Shown piece by piece: positions 45,463-54,517 of a stretch of DNA of 64,000 nt. Below the pieces are notes generated by a model. It did not search any database and had not been told where the DNA came from. It worked only from the letters and a program-made list of their open reading frames with translations. Position 1 is the first letter of the stretch; each line of letters starts with the position of its first letter. Origin of the DNA: Stenotrophomonas sp. 704A1 (lineage in GTDB: Bacteria; Pseudomonadota; Gammaproteobacteria; Xanthomonadales; Xanthomonadaceae); assembly GCF_030549525.1 (NCBI RefSeq), contig NZ_CP130831.1, forward strand, positions 2,815,501 through 2,879,500. The letters are read 5' to 3'. A program made the translations under genes and the position numbers.

Positions 45463-45879
45463 ACGGGCTTCACTTTGACGTACGAAAAAGCAGTCCCGAT
45501 GTTGGTCCCTTGGTCGTCCGGCGCTGCGCGATGCACGCCGGAAACGTCGCAAATGCACTGCTTAACAGCACATGGGAACGGTTCCCCTGCAGCCCTGAGG
45601 CTGCCAACCAAGTCGCATGGAGCAACCTCATCCGAGGCCCCTCGCACACACCCTCACCAACGTCGGAACCATCCCTGTTCCCATGGCTGAAACTCCTGGC
45701 CACTCTTGAAAGCATGACGAACCACACAGATCCGCACGCCACACATAGAGTCGCACAACTCCGCGTCAATTCGATGTCAGACAAGTCTGAATTTCGACCA
45801 ACGTATGGCGCTTCTTTGACGCAATTCACTAATTCACTTCTGTGAATGCGTGCATTCGTCACACTTTCAAGTCTGCAAG
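45463..45879. other. 417-base virD4-virB7 intergenic region, promoter of the virB operon
   Basis: No coding frame with convincing codon use. GC is lower than in the flanking genes. It separates virD4 from virB7, so it must carry the virB operon promoter. A perfect dyad GAATGC-GT-GCATTC at 45844-45857, just downstream of the virD4 stop, and several GAATT/GTGAATT repeats nearby (45820-45857) are candidate regulator sites. Confidence 0.6.
45742..45769 (-). promoter_or_regulatory. possible sigma-70 promoter for virB7
   Basis: Minus strand TTGACG (45764-45769), 16-base spacer, TATGTG (45742-45747). The -35 is good and the -10 is weak (4 of 6). It would give a leader of about 270 bases before the virB7 start. 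Confidence 0.35.
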
Positions 45880-47559
45880 TTAGACATCCAGCATCGGCAC
45901 GTCAACTTTCGGAAGTAGACGTGACGTGAAATAGCGGTCCTTGTAATAGCGAATCTTGTCGCATTTGACTGGATGCGGAATGCCTTCGTAGAGGAACACC
46001 TCCTTGTCCGGCCCCATCGCCTTCAGTTCCTGCGGCAACATCAGCGCGCGACGCTCCTCGGTGAAGCTGTGGGTCTTCTCGCGCGCGTGGGTCACGTTCT
46101 TCTTGCGGATGGTGGTGTAGCCCAGCATGTCCGAGTAGTCGTTCGCGTCCTGCTGCTCGCGCGGGGCGTACAGGATCTGCAGCGCGTGGTTGGTGATGAT
46201 CGTGCGCGACACCTCGCGGCCGTAGGTGGCATCGAGCTGGGACATGCTCTGGATGATCGGCAGCAGGCGCACGTTGTAACCGGCCATGTAGGACACCGCC
46301 GAGGCGATGATCTCGACCTTGCCGATCGAGGTGAACTCGTCCATCAGCAGCAGGCACTGGTACTTCAGGTCCGGATTGGACTTGGGCAGTTCCTTGGTGT
46401 TGAGGTTGATCAGCTGGCTGAAGAACAGATTGATGATCAACCGGCTTTCGGCCAGCTTGTTGGGCTGGATGCCGATGTAGATGGTCATCTTCTTCTTGCG
46501 CACGTCGGTGAGCAGGAAGTCGTTGGTGCTGGTGGCCTTGTCCAGCACCGGGTTGATCCAGGGGTTCAGCGGTTCCTTGAACGTACCCAGGATCGAGGCG
46601 AAGGTCTCGTCGGCCTGTGACAGCATGTTGGCGAACGCCGAGCGTGCGTTGCTGCTGAGGAACGGACGCTCCGACAGCCCCTTCAGGAACTTCTTCAGGT
46701 CGCTGCCATCACCGGAGGACAGGCGGTACACCGCGCCCAGGGTCGGCGTGCCCTGCCCGCCCGGAAAGCCACTGCTGCGCTCGTCATCCCAGTTCTCGAA
46801 CAGGTACAGGGTGAAGGCGATGAAGGCATTGCGCGCCTGGCTGATCCAGAACTTCTGGTCTTCCGAGCCATCGGGATACAGCATCGCGCCGATGCTCATC
46901 AGGTCCGAGACACGGAACGCCGGGTCGTCGGACACGTAGCTGAGCGGGTTCCAGCGATGGGTGCGGCGATCTTCGGCGAAGGGGTTGAACAGGTAGATCT
47001 CCTGCCCCTGGCTGGCGCGCCAACCACTGGTCAGATCGAAGTTTTCCTGCTTGATGTCCAGCACCACCAGCGATTCGCCGTACTCCAGCAGGTTCGGGAT
47101 GACCACGCCAACACCCTTGCCGGAGCGGGTCGGCGCGGCCAGGATCACGAACTGCTGGCCGTCCAGGCGCACCAGCTTGCCGCCGTGGCTGCCGACCACG
47201 ATGCTCTGGCCACTCTTCTTGAACATGCCGTGCTTGGCCAGGTCCGCACTGGTGGCAAAGCGCGCGTCGCCATGCAGCGAACGCTTGTCCTTCTTCAGCA
47301 GCAGCGCCAGGCCGACAATGACCAGCACCAGCAGCGGCAGCCCGAAGCCCAGGTAGCCAGCCCATTTGATCTTGCCCACGAACGGGGCGACCTGCGGCTG
47401 GCCGATGGCGTGCACATACTGGTAGTACGTGTTCCAGGTGAACAGCTTGGTGTCCAGGCCAAGCAACAGCAGCGTCAGGTAACCGGAAAGCACGAACCCG
47501 AGCAGCAGGGTCGCCAGCGTGATGATGGCGATGAGCAGATACTTCTTACTGGGCAACAC
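45880..47559 (-). CDS. virD4: VirD4 coupling protein ATPase
   Basis: A 559-residue type IV coupling protein. Two N-terminal membrane helices (LLIAIITLATLLLGFVLSGY and FGLPLLVLVIVGLALLL) anchor it; Walker A is AAPTRSGKGVGVVIPNLL (about residues 141-158) and Walker B LLLMDEFTSIG, with a conserved LDIKQENFDLTSGWR. In this T4SS class it recognises the XVIPCD domain of effectors, such as the two in this window. The GTG at 47559 follows GGAGG by 6 bases; a TTG one codon in is also possible. It lies upstream of virB7, as in Xanthomonas. Confidence 0.97.
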   Translation of the reverse strand: MLPSKKYLLIAIITLATLLLGFVLSGYLTLLLLGLDTKLFTWNTYYQYVHAIGQPQVAPFVGKIKWAGYLGFGLPLLVLVIVGLALLLKKDKRSLHGDARFATSADLAKHGMFKKSGQSIVVGSHGGKLVRLDGQQFVILAAPTRSGKGVGVVIPNLLEYGESLVVLDIKQENFDLTSGWRASQGQEIYLFNPFAEDRRTHRWNPLSYVSDDPAFRVSDLMSIGAMLYPDGSEDQKFWISQARNAFIAFTLYLFENWDDERSSGFPGGQGTPTLGAVYRLSSGDGSDLKKFLKGLSERPFLSSNARSAFANMLSQADETFASILGTFKEPLNPWINPVLDKATSTNDFLLTDVRKKKMTIYIGIQPNKLAESRLIINLFFSQLINLNTKELPKSNPDLKYQCLLLMDEFTSIGKVEIIASAVSYMAGYNVRLLPIIQSMSQLDATYGREVSRTIITNHALQILYAPREQQDANDYSDMLGYTTIRKKNVTHAREKTHSFTEERRALMLPQELKAMGPDKEVFLYEGIPHPVKCDKIRYYKDRYFTSRLLPKVDVPMLDV

Positions 47560-47595
47560 CCGAATCCTCCATGATGCGCCCGTGGGCGCGACGGC

Positions 47596-47853
47596 TTAGC
47601 GGCGGCGTCGCTGCGACGCCTTCCTCCGCAGGTTGACTTCATTCTCCAGCCCGGGCTCGATGCCCTCTTCCCGCACCAGTTCCTCGAGGTACCGGCGCGC
47701 TTCGGCCAGCGACATCAGGTCGGTCAGACGCTCCCCATCGTCGACAATGACCGCATGGCCGACCACATCGCCGGGAGCGTACACCGGCTCGTGGGTCACC
47801 GCTACCAGACGGAAGCGGCCGCGTAACTCAAGTTGATGGGTGTATTCCTGCAT
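47596..47853 (-). CDS. small hypothetical protein (85 aa) upstream of virD4
   Basis: An 85-residue basic-tailed protein (HQLELRGRFRLVAVTHEPVY, VVGHAVIVDDGERLTDLMSL, RRKASQRRRR). No signal peptide. It lies only 36 bases upstream of virD4 on the same strand, so it is probably the first gene of the virD4 transcript. Not recognised; could be a regulator or chance neighbour. The 292-base gap that follows (47854-48145) contains no recognisable gene. Confidence 0.6.
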   Translation of the reverse strand: MQEYTHQLELRGRFRLVAVTHEPVYAPGDVVGHAVIVDDGERLTDLMSLAEARRYLEELVREEGIEPGLENEVNLRRKASQRRRR

Positions 47854-48145
47854 CCTTCACCTCCGTGGTGGACCCCGTGCGCCATTCCTGCAGCAGTGGA
47901 TGGTGCCTGCACGGGCGTGGTGGTCACATGCAGGCCACCGTGACAATACACGCTTGCACCGGGGACACTGCAATGGCTTGGCCGCAGCTGCACGCGTACG
48001 GGCCACCGCGCCCCAGGCGGGTCAGACAGGACACCTGTCCCTGGCAGCACCACCTGTCAAACACTGATTTACCCCTGATGCGGCTGATCCCTGCTGCGGT
48101 GCAGCAGTACAATGTCGCGCTTCCTTCGCCCCTTTGCGCCCCCGC

Positions 48146-49357
48146 ATGAGCCCCAATTCCCCCCTGGCCGCGCGGCTGACACCGCGCCAGCGCACCCTGA
48201 TCATCCTCGCCCTGTCACTCGGTGGCTTCGCCATCGGCACCAGCGAGTTCGCCAGCATGGGCCTGATGCTCGAAATCAGCCGCGGGCTGTCGATCAGCGA
48301 GACCCAGGTCGGCCACCTGATCAGCGCCTACGCCATCGGCGTCGTGGTCGGGGCGCCGATCCTGGCCTTCGTCGGTGCCAGCTTTCCGCGCCGCAGGCTG
48401 CTGCTGGCACTGATGGGCTTCTACGCCATCGGCAACCTGGCCAGTGCGCTGGCGCCCAACTACGGCACGATGCTGGTGGCACGTTTCGTCGCCGGACTGC
48501 CGCACGGCGCCTACTTCGGCGTGGCGATGCTGGTGGCGGCCGCGATCAGCCCGGCCGGCCAGCGCGGACAGGCGATGTCGCGCGTGCTGCTGGGCCTGTC
48601 GGTGGCGATCCTGATCGGCAACCCGCTGACCACCTGGCTGGGCCAGCAGTTGAGCTGGCGTACCGCCTTCGCCCTGGTCAGCCTGCTGGCCATCGCCACC
48701 GTGGTGATGATCGCGCGCTTCCTGTTGCCCGACCCGGACGAAGTGCGGACCTCGCCGATGCGCGAGCTGCGCGCGTTCAACACCTCGCAGGTATGGCTGG
48801 CGCTGTCGATCGGCGCGGTCGGCTTTGCCGGCATGTTCTGTGTGTTCACCTATCTGGCACCGACGCTGGTGCAGGTCACCGGCGTGGCCGAATCGTGGAT
48901 GCCGCTGGCAGTGGGTGTGTTCGGCATCGGCGCGATCATCGGCAACATCGCCGGCGGCTGGCTGGTGGACAGGTTCCACTTCAAGGCCGCCGCCGTGGTG
49001 CTGCTGTGGTCGATCGTGATGCTGCTGCTGTATCCGCTGGCCGCGCAGTCGGTGTGGACCATCGGCCCGATGATCATCACCGTGGGCACCATGGGCGCAC
49101 TGGCAGCCGTGCTGCAGACCCGGCTGATGGACGTGGCGGGCGAGGCGCAGACGCTGGCTGCAGCTTCCAACCACGCCGCCTTCAACACGGCCAATGCGCT
49201 GGGCCCGTGGCTGGGTGGCATGGCGATCAGTGCCGGCTTCAGCCCGGCATCCACCGGCTACGTGGGCGCCGCGACCGCCGTCGGCGGCCTGGTGCTGTGG
49301 TGCGTGTCGGTGCTGCTGGACAAGCGGCGCAGGACTGCCCCCGCCGGCCTCCACTGA
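48146..49357 (+). CDS. MFS drug/sugar efflux transporter, DHA1 type
   Basis: A 403-residue permease with 12 predicted membrane helices. The opening LGGFAIGTSEFASMGLM, the motif A-like GAPILAFVGASFPRRRLLLA, LVARFVAGLPHGAYFGVAML and VGVFGIGAIIGNIAGGWLVD are typical of the AraJ/YdhP/SotB branch of efflux carriers. The substrate is not predictable. ATG 48146 is taken rather than 48134, as upstream residues are not part of the family. Its neighbour 49374 is a convergent MerR regulator, so regulation by it is not implied. Confidence 0.93.
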   Translation: MSPNSPLAARLTPRQRTLIILALSLGGFAIGTSEFASMGLMLEISRGLSISETQVGHLISAYAIGVVVGAPILAFVGASFPRRRLLLALMGFYAIGNLASALAPNYGTMLVARFVAGLPHGAYFGVAMLVAAAISPAGQRGQAMSRVLLGLSVAILIGNPLTTWLGQQLSWRTAFALVSLLAIATVVMIARFLLPDPDEVRTSPMRELRAFNTSQVWLALSIGAVGFAGMFCVFTYLAPTLVQVTGVAESWMPLAVGVFGIGAIIGNIAGGWLVDRFHFKAAAVVLLWSIVMLLLYPLAAQSVWTIGPMIITVGTMGALAAVLQTRLMDVAGEAQTLAAASNHAAFNTANALGPWLGGMAISAGFSPASTGYVGAATAVGGLVLWCVSVLLDKRRRTAPAGLH

Positions 49358-49373
49358 TCATCGCGCCGGATCG

Positions 49374-49853
49374 TCAGTCGCTGCCGGTGCGGCGGCGGCG
49401 GTCCGGACGCAGCAACGCCACATCGCCGGCCGCCAGCGTTGGCCGCGCCAGCTCACCGCGCTGCACGCGGTCCAGCACCCGCCGCGAGTTGGCCGCGCAG
49501 TCGATGCCTTCCGGCCGCGCCTGGATATCCTGGATCAACGCCAGCAGGTGCGCCCTGCTCTGCGCCAGCCGCAACTGCAGTGCCTCGATGTCGGCCACCT
49601 TCTGCTGCAGCATCCCGATCAGCGCCTCGTGCTGCCACTGGCCCATGTCCGGCGGCAGCAGTGCACGGATCTCCTCCAGACTGAAGCCAGCGCGCTGCGC
49701 GCCGGTGATCAGTTCCAGCAGCAGCACCGCCTGCTCCGGGTAGTCGCGGTAGCCGTTGGCCTGGCGCGGTACCACCAGCAGCCCGGCCTCTTCATAGAAG
49801 CGGATGCGCGACGCCGCAAGACCCGTTCGCCGGACCAGCTCACCGATTTTCAT
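49374..49853 (-). CDS. MerR family transcriptional regulator
   Basis: A 159-residue regulator with the MerR DNA-binding domain (KIGELVRRTGLAASRIRFYE, EAGLLVVPRQANGYRDYPEQ) followed by a dimerisation coiled coil (VADIEALQLRLAQSRAHLLA). Only one Cys (IDCAANSRR) is present near the C-terminus, so it is not a typical metal sensor; the FSLEEIRALL helix fits a SoxR/YcgE-type organic or redox sensor at most. ATG 49853 begins at the canonical MKIGEL. It is divergent from the flavin oxidoreductase pseudogene with a MerR-type operator between them. Confidence 0.92.
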   Translation of the reverse strand: MKIGELVRRTGLAASRIRFYEEAGLLVVPRQANGYRDYPEQAVLLLELITGAQRAGFSLEEIRALLPPDMGQWQHEALIGMLQQKVADIEALQLRLAQSRAHLLALIQDIQARPEGIDCAANSRRVLDRVQRGELARPTLAAGDVALLRPDRRRRTGSD

Positions 49854-49881
49854 CTGCCTGAATCCTCGACATTGGCACCCA

Positions 49882-49912
49882 TTGACCTTCAATGAAACTT
49901 GAAGGTTAGCGT
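49882..49912 (+). promoter_or_regulatory. MerR-type promoter/operator with 19-base spacer
   Basis: TTGACC (-35, 49882-49887) and TAGCGT (-10, 49907-49912) are separated by 19 bases. The spacer carries the perfect dyad ACCTTCAA-N6-TTGAAGGT (49885-49906). An overlong 19-base spacer with an internal dyad is the hallmark of MerR-activated promoters; it reads toward the flavin oxidoreductase. Confidence 0.85.
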
Positions 49913-49942
49913 AGCGTCCTTCCCCTGTCCTGGAGCTGTCCG

Positions 49943-51182
49943 ATGTCGCTGTTCTCGCCCCTGACCCTGCCCTCCGGCGCGGTCATCCCCAACCGCATCG
50001 CCAAGGCGGCGATGGAGGAAAACATGGCCGACGCCGACCACGCGCCTTCGGCCGCGCTGCTGCAGCTCTACCAGGCCTGGGCCGATGGTGGCGCAGGGCT
50101 GATCATCACCGGCAACGTGATGGTCGACGGCCGCGCAATGACCGGACCGGGTGGCGTGGTCCTGGAAGACGACCACCATCGTGACCGCTTCGCGGCCTGG
50201 GCGGCTACCGCCCGCTCGCGCGGTGCGCATGCCTGGATGCAGATCAACCATCCCGGCCGGCAGATGCCCGCAGCCCTGGGCCAGCCGGCCCTGGCGCCGT
50301 CGGCGGTGGCACTGGACCTGGGCGCGCTGTCGCGGCAGTTCGCGCCACCGCGGGCGATGACCGGGGACGAGATCGAAGCGGTGATCGCACGTTTCATCCG
50401 CAGCGCGGAGCTGGCCGAGGCGGCCGGCTTCAGTGGCGTGCAGATCCATGCCGCGCACGGCTACCTGCTCAGCCAGTTCCTGTCGCCGCTTTCCAACACG
50501 CGCGACGATCGCTGGGGTGGCAGCCTGCACAACCGCGCGCGCCTGTTGCTGGAGATCGTGCGGGGCATACGCGCTGCGGTGTCGCCGACGTTCGCGGTCG
50601 CGGTGAAACTCAACTCGGCCGATTTCCAGCGCGGCGGATTTTCGCCCGACGATGCGCGCACGGTGGTCCACTGGCTGGCGCCGCTGGGGGTCGATCTGGT
50701 CGTCCGGCGGCAGCTATGAAGCGCCGGCAATGACCGGCAGCGCCCGCGATGGACGCACTCTGGCCCGCGAAGCGTACTTCCTCGAGTTTGCCCGCGACAT
50801 TGCCGACGCGACGCCCCTGCCGCTGATGACGACCGGCGGCATCCGCCGCCGTCCGGTCGCCGAGCAGGTGCTGGACAGTGGCGTGGCCATGGTCGGCATC
50901 GCAACGGCACTGGCCCTGCAGCCCGACCTGCCGCGGCAATGGCAGTCCGGCCATGAGCGCGCGGCGCAGCTCCGCCCGATCCAGTGGCGCAGCAAGCCCT
51001 TGGCGGCGACCGCGCACATGGCAGCGGTGAAGTACCAGCTGGGTCGCCTGAGTCGTCGCCGCCCAACATTCCCCGGGGTGTCTCCGCTGTGGGCGTTGCT
51101 GCTGGCACAGGCTGCAACAGCGTGCCGTACGCGGCAATACCGGCGCTGGATCAGCGCACGGCGCGGCACCGCCGGACGCTGA
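49943..51182 (+). pseudogene. NADH:flavin oxidoreductase (OYE family), frameshifted
   Basis: The first frame (49943-50719) encodes an OYE-type barrel: IPNRIAKAAMEENMADADHA, AWMQINHPGRQMPAALGQPA, GVQIHAAHGYLLSQFLSPLS, DDRWGGSLHNRARLLLEIVR, and breaks off after LGVDLV with RRQL and a stop. The second frame resumes with GGSYEAPAMTGSARDGRTLA and continues through PLPLMTTGGIRR to 51182. Together they form a full-length enzyme of about 410 residues. The break lies near 50704, where family members have ELSGGSYE; the spacing suggests a loss of about 5 bases. This is either a real disruption or a sequencing error. It is preceded by a MerR-type promoter. Confidence 0.87.
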
Positions 51183-51301
51183 CGCGTCCGCCCGATGCGG
51201 AGGGCGGCGGCACGCCGGGCCACGGTTGATGGCACGTCGGGGCTTTTCTTCGCCGCCGCGCTGTTCCACCATCGCGCTTTCCCCTGCTGTCCGCTGCGCC
51301 C

Positions 51302-51775
51302 GTGCCGACCCCGCCCAAGAACCGCGAGAAGCTGCTCGACGACCTGCTCTCGCTGGGCCGCAACTGGGCCCTGGCGATCGCCATCGCCGGCGCGGGTGCC
51401 GCCGTGCACTACAGCGAATCGGTGTACGAGGCAGGACTCTGGCGGGGGCTACTGCCCACACTGTGCTTCGTGGTCAGCGTGGTCTGGATCGTGCTGAGCA
51501 TCATCCGTTTCGACCTGACCGTGCAGCAGTACTTCGAGCGCAAACGCTCGCGCTGGCTCAGTCGCCTGCTGTACGTCGTGCTGCTCGGTACCGGCATCGC
51601 CGCCGTGTTCTTCGTGATGCAGCTGGCCGAGAACACCCATATCGCCAGGATGTGCGATTCGGTGGCCAGCGAACCCGGCAGCCGGATCCACCGGTCCGAG
51701 GAGTGCCAGCGGCTGTTCAAGCACCGGGCAGACTACCGGCGGCGCCTGGAGACGGACGGCGGCGAGTTCGACTGA
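51302..51775 (+). CDS. hypothetical membrane protein, about three helices
   Basis: A 157-residue protein starting at GTG 51302. Hydrophobic segments are NWALAIAIAGAGAAVHY, LLPTLCFVVSVVWIVLSIIR and LLYVVLLGTGIAAVFFVMQL, followed by a soluble end with Cys residues (RMCDSVASEPG, EECQRLFKHRADY). Family not recognised. It stands alone after the flavin oxidoreductase pseudogene. Confidence 0.7.
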   Translation: MPTPPKNREKLLDDLLSLGRNWALAIAIAGAGAAVHYSESVYEAGLWRGLLPTLCFVVSVVWIVLSIIRFDLTVQQYFERKRSRWLSRLLYVVLLGTGIAAVFFVMQLAENTHIARMCDSVASEPGSRIHRSEECQRLFKHRADYRRRLETDGGEFD

Positions 51776-51891
51776 GCGGCGGGTGGCGGTGAGGGCGCTG
51801 TCACAAAACTACAGGGCTGACCAACACGCGGCGTAGATCTCCGCTGCGGCACAGTCGCACGGGCCTGCCCCCGAGCCGCTATGCCATCGCC

Positions 51892-52161
51892 ATGCATTCC
51901 TCCCCTGCCCCTGCCTGCCATGATGCCATTGCTCTGCGGGCCGGCGTTCTGGGCAGCCTGCTGGGCGTGGCGCTGTTCAAGGCGGCGGCATTGTCCGCGG
52001 CCGTTGCCGGTTCGCTGATGACGATCGGGTTGTGGATGCTGGCCTGCACACTGCTCGGCGCCTGGGCGCTGGCCGCGTACCTCACCTGCCTGGCCCTGAG
52101 CCGGCGCGTGTTCGTGCTGATGCTGGTGCTGTCCACGGTGTTGCTGATCTGCATCGCCTGA
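51892..52161 (+). CDS. small hydrophobic membrane protein
   Basis: An 89-residue protein with three close hydrophobic stretches (VLGSLLGVALFKAAALSAAV, MTIGLWMLACTLLGAWALA, VFVLMLVLSTVLLICIA). Start at ATG 51892. No family recognised; convergent with the monooxygenase gene. Coding status is moderately supported by codon bias only. Confidence 0.55.
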   Translation: MHSSPAPACHDAIALRAGVLGSLLGVALFKAAALSAAVAGSLMTIGLWMLACTLLGAWALAAYLTCLALSRRVFVLMLVLSTVLLICIA

Positions 52162-52182
52162 CCGCCGCTGGTAGCGGCGCGC

Positions 52183-53718
52183 TCACCCCCTGGCCAGGGC
52201 TTTTCCCGAGCCGAACCAGCGCATCGCGGCCGCCTGCAGTGCGGTGCCATCGTCGGCGCCACCCGCCCAGGCCACGATGCCATCCGGGCGCACCAGCAGC
52301 GCGGATACCCCCAGGACGTCCAAGGCCGATCCTGCGCCACAGGCGACGCGCGGGACGTCGGCACCGATGGCGAAGCCGCCTGGCATGCGGCCTTCAGCGG
52401 TGACCCACAGCCCTTGCCCGCTGCGCAGCGCTTCGCCCAGGCGGCGACCGTCGGCCAGAACCCTATCGGGGGCACTGCGGCCCACCAGCGGATGGCTCCC
52501 GCCCAGCTCCAGCTGCTGCGATACACCCCAGACCCGTTCGGCCAGATAGGTCGCACCATCGCCGGTGTCGGCCAGATCGGCCATGACCGCTGCCAGCGCA
52601 CGCGACCCGGCACCCGGTCGCATCAGCGCAACCTGCGCCCGCGACCAGTCCAGCACCTTCGCACCGATCGGATGCCGCTCGGCCTGATAGCTGTCCAGCA
52701 GGGTCTCTTCGGCATCGCCACGGACCACGGCCGCCAGCTTCCAGCCCAGGTTCATCGCATCGCCGATGCCCAGGTTCAGCCCCTGCCCGCCCAGCGGCGA
52801 ATGCATGTGTGCGGCATCGCCGGCCAGCAGTACCCGGCCGCTGCGATACGTACTGGCCTGGCGCGCCGCATCGGTCCAGGTGGTGGCCAGATGCAACGCA
52901 GTGATCGTTGCTTCGCGGCCGGAGACCCGCCGCAGCAGCGCCTGGGCCGAATGCAGGTCCAGCGCCGTGCGATGGCCGGCGCCACCGTCGAAGTCGGCCA
53001 GCGCGAGCACGCCGGGGGGATTGAAATTGCACATGCCGTGCGCGGTGTATTGGCGACCCGGCGTGAGCACTGAAGGATCTTCCAGGTCGACCAGCAACGA
53101 ATGGCCGGTGAACTCCGGTCCGGTTCCTTCGAAGCTGAAGCCTGACTGCTTGCGCACCATACTGCGGGCACCATCGCAGCCGACCAGCCAGCGGCCGTGG
53201 ACCGTGGCGTGCCCGGTCTGCACCGCCACCTGCTGCTGTTCCGCGTGCACGGCCTGCACTGCCCGACCGCGGTCGATGCGCACGCCAAGCGCGGCTGCCC
53301 GCTCGGTCAATACCGCTTCCAACGCCTGCAGCTCGATCGCCATCTGCATGCCGACCGGCGTCGGCAGCCGCCAGTTCCAGCGCCCGCTGTCGACGTTGTC
53401 CAGCGCGAACGGAATGCCAGCGAAATGGCCTCCGAGCGGCCGTGGCTGCGCCAGCCAGTGGGCCGTGCCGGGCGGGGGCGCGCCCTTGTCCGGTCTAAGC
53501 ACCTGGGCGGCGGCAACCGCGTCCAGCAGGCCGCGCCGATCCAGCGCCTCCAGGGTCGGGGCGTTCAGGCCGCGCAGGCCAAAGGGCAGGCGCTTCAGGG
53601 CTGATCCCGGGGCCTCGGCCTGTTCCAGCACCCGGACCGAACAGCCCGCCCGGGCCAGTTCGCAGGACAGGAACAGGCCCACCGGGCCCGCACCGGCGAT
53701 GACGACGTCGTACAGCAT
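52183..53718 (-). CDS. FAD-dependent monooxygenase (aromatic hydroxylase family)
   Basis: A 511-residue flavoprotein with the GxGxxG dinucleotide-binding motif (VVIAGAGPVGLFLSCELARA), the DG motif GRWLVGCDGARSMVRKQSG and the GD motif RVLLAGDAAHMHSPLGGQGL, where N-terminal and C-terminal parts contact FAD. The C-terminal thioredoxin-like region (LGVSALLVRPDGIVAWAG) is typical of PheA/MhpA-type hydroxylases that act on phenolic compounds or polyketides. Its start is 82 bases from the divergent TetR regulator, and a TetR-type operator lies between; it is probably repressed by it and induced by its substrate. Confidence 0.9.
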   Translation of the reverse strand: MLYDVVIAGAGPVGLFLSCELARAGCSVRVLEQAEAPGSALKRLPFGLRGLNAPTLEALDRRGLLDAVAAAQVLRPDKGAPPPGTAHWLAQPRPLGGHFAGIPFALDNVDSGRWNWRLPTPVGMQMAIELQALEAVLTERAAALGVRIDRGRAVQAVHAEQQQVAVQTGHATVHGRWLVGCDGARSMVRKQSGFSFEGTGPEFTGHSLLVDLEDPSVLTPGRQYTAHGMCNFNPPGVLALADFDGGAGHRTALDLHSAQALLRRVSGREATITALHLATTWTDAARQASTYRSGRVLLAGDAAHMHSPLGGQGLNLGIGDAMNLGWKLAAVVRGDAEETLLDSYQAERHPIGAKVLDWSRAQVALMRPGAGSRALAAVMADLADTGDGATYLAERVWGVSQQLELGGSHPLVGRSAPDRVLADGRRLGEALRSGQGLWVTAEGRMPGGFAIGADVPRVACGAGSALDVLGVSALLVRPDGIVAWAGGADDGTALQAAAMRWFGSGKALARG

Positions 53719-53764
53719 GGGAAGTCCTTGTGAGCACCGGTCGGCGCTCTGGCGGCGAGAATGT

Positions 53765-53777
53765 TACACTCGGTGTA
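53765..53777. promoter_or_regulatory. likely TetR operator in the divergent promoter region
   Basis: Perfect dyad TACAC-TCG-GTGTA between the monooxygenase and the TetR gene, with a further GTGTACGTTTTAACAC partial dyad overlapping it. The placement between divergent genes is typical of an autoregulated TetR site. Confidence 0.7.
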
Positions 53778-53799
53778 CGTTTTAACACATGAACTTCCG

Positions 53800-54444
53800 A
53801 TGACCCCACCTCCGGGCCGCCGCGAGCGGCGCAAGGCCGAGACCCGACAAGCGATTTCGGACGTCGCCACCGAGCTGATCATCCAGCGCGGCTTCGAGGC
53901 AGTGTCGATGTCCGAGATCGCCGAGGCGGCCGGGGTCTCGCGCAAGACGGTCTTCAACTACTTCGCCAGCAAGGAACACCTGGTCTTCGATCGCGACGAG
54001 GAGGCCCGCGTCCTGCTGCGCGAAGGCATGCTGGCGCGCCGCGAGATGACCCCACTGGCCGCCTTCCAGACGTTGGTACGGCAGCTGCTGGACAGCGGCC
54101 ATCCGCTGCTGCGGATCAACGGCGGTGCGGCGGCGTTCTGGGCGACCGTGGCCGACAGTCCCGTGCTGGTCGCGCACGCGCGCAGGCTGCAGGCGCAACT
54201 GACCGACGACCTGGCGCAGTTGATGGCCGATGCTGCCGGCCGGGCCGCCGACGATGCCGAGGCGAGGCTGGGCGCGGCGATGCTGATGGCCTCGATGGTG
54301 GCGGCCTACGAGCAGGGTCTGGCCAGCCAGGGGCGGGCTGAAGACCCGCGCGGGGCCATGCTGCAGCTGATCGTGCGTGGCGCCACCGGCGTGCTGGTGG
54401 CCTTGGCAGGCACTCCGTATACAGACCCGGGCCCGCGTCCATAG
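53800..54444 (+). CDS. TetR/AcrR family transcriptional regulator
   Basis: A 214-residue regulator: N-terminal helix-turn-helix RRKAETRQAISDVATELIIQ, GFEAVSMSEIAEAAGVSRKT and VFNYFASKEHLVFDRDEEA, followed by a divergent helical ligand domain. ATG 53800 is chosen because the region before it carries the operator dyad. It is expected to repress the divergent FAD monooxygenase, with an unknown aromatic ligand. Confidence 0.93.
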   Translation: MTPPPGRRERRKAETRQAISDVATELIIQRGFEAVSMSEIAEAAGVSRKTVFNYFASKEHLVFDRDEEARVLLREGMLARREMTPLAAFQTLVRQLLDSGHPLLRINGGAAAFWATVADSPVLVAHARRLQAQLTDDLAQLMADAAGRAADDAEARLGAAMLMASMVAAYEQGLASQGRAEDPRGAMLQLIVRGATGVLVALAGTPYTDPGPRP

Positions 54445-54476
54445 CGCATCCGGGGGATAGGTCACGGCGTGTTGCA

Positions 54477-54495
54477 AATGTTAATCTTTCTCATT
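54477..54495 (+). promoter_or_regulatory. Fur-box-like site upstream of the siderophore receptor
   Basis: AATGTTAATCTTTCTCATT is a 19-base imperfect dyad whose reverse complement starts AATGAGAA and ends AACATT, close to Xanthomonadaceae Fur boxes. It lies 22 bases before the receptor start codon. Confidence 0.6.
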
Positions 54496-54517
54496 TACAG
54501 CCACCCCACCCCCGCCC

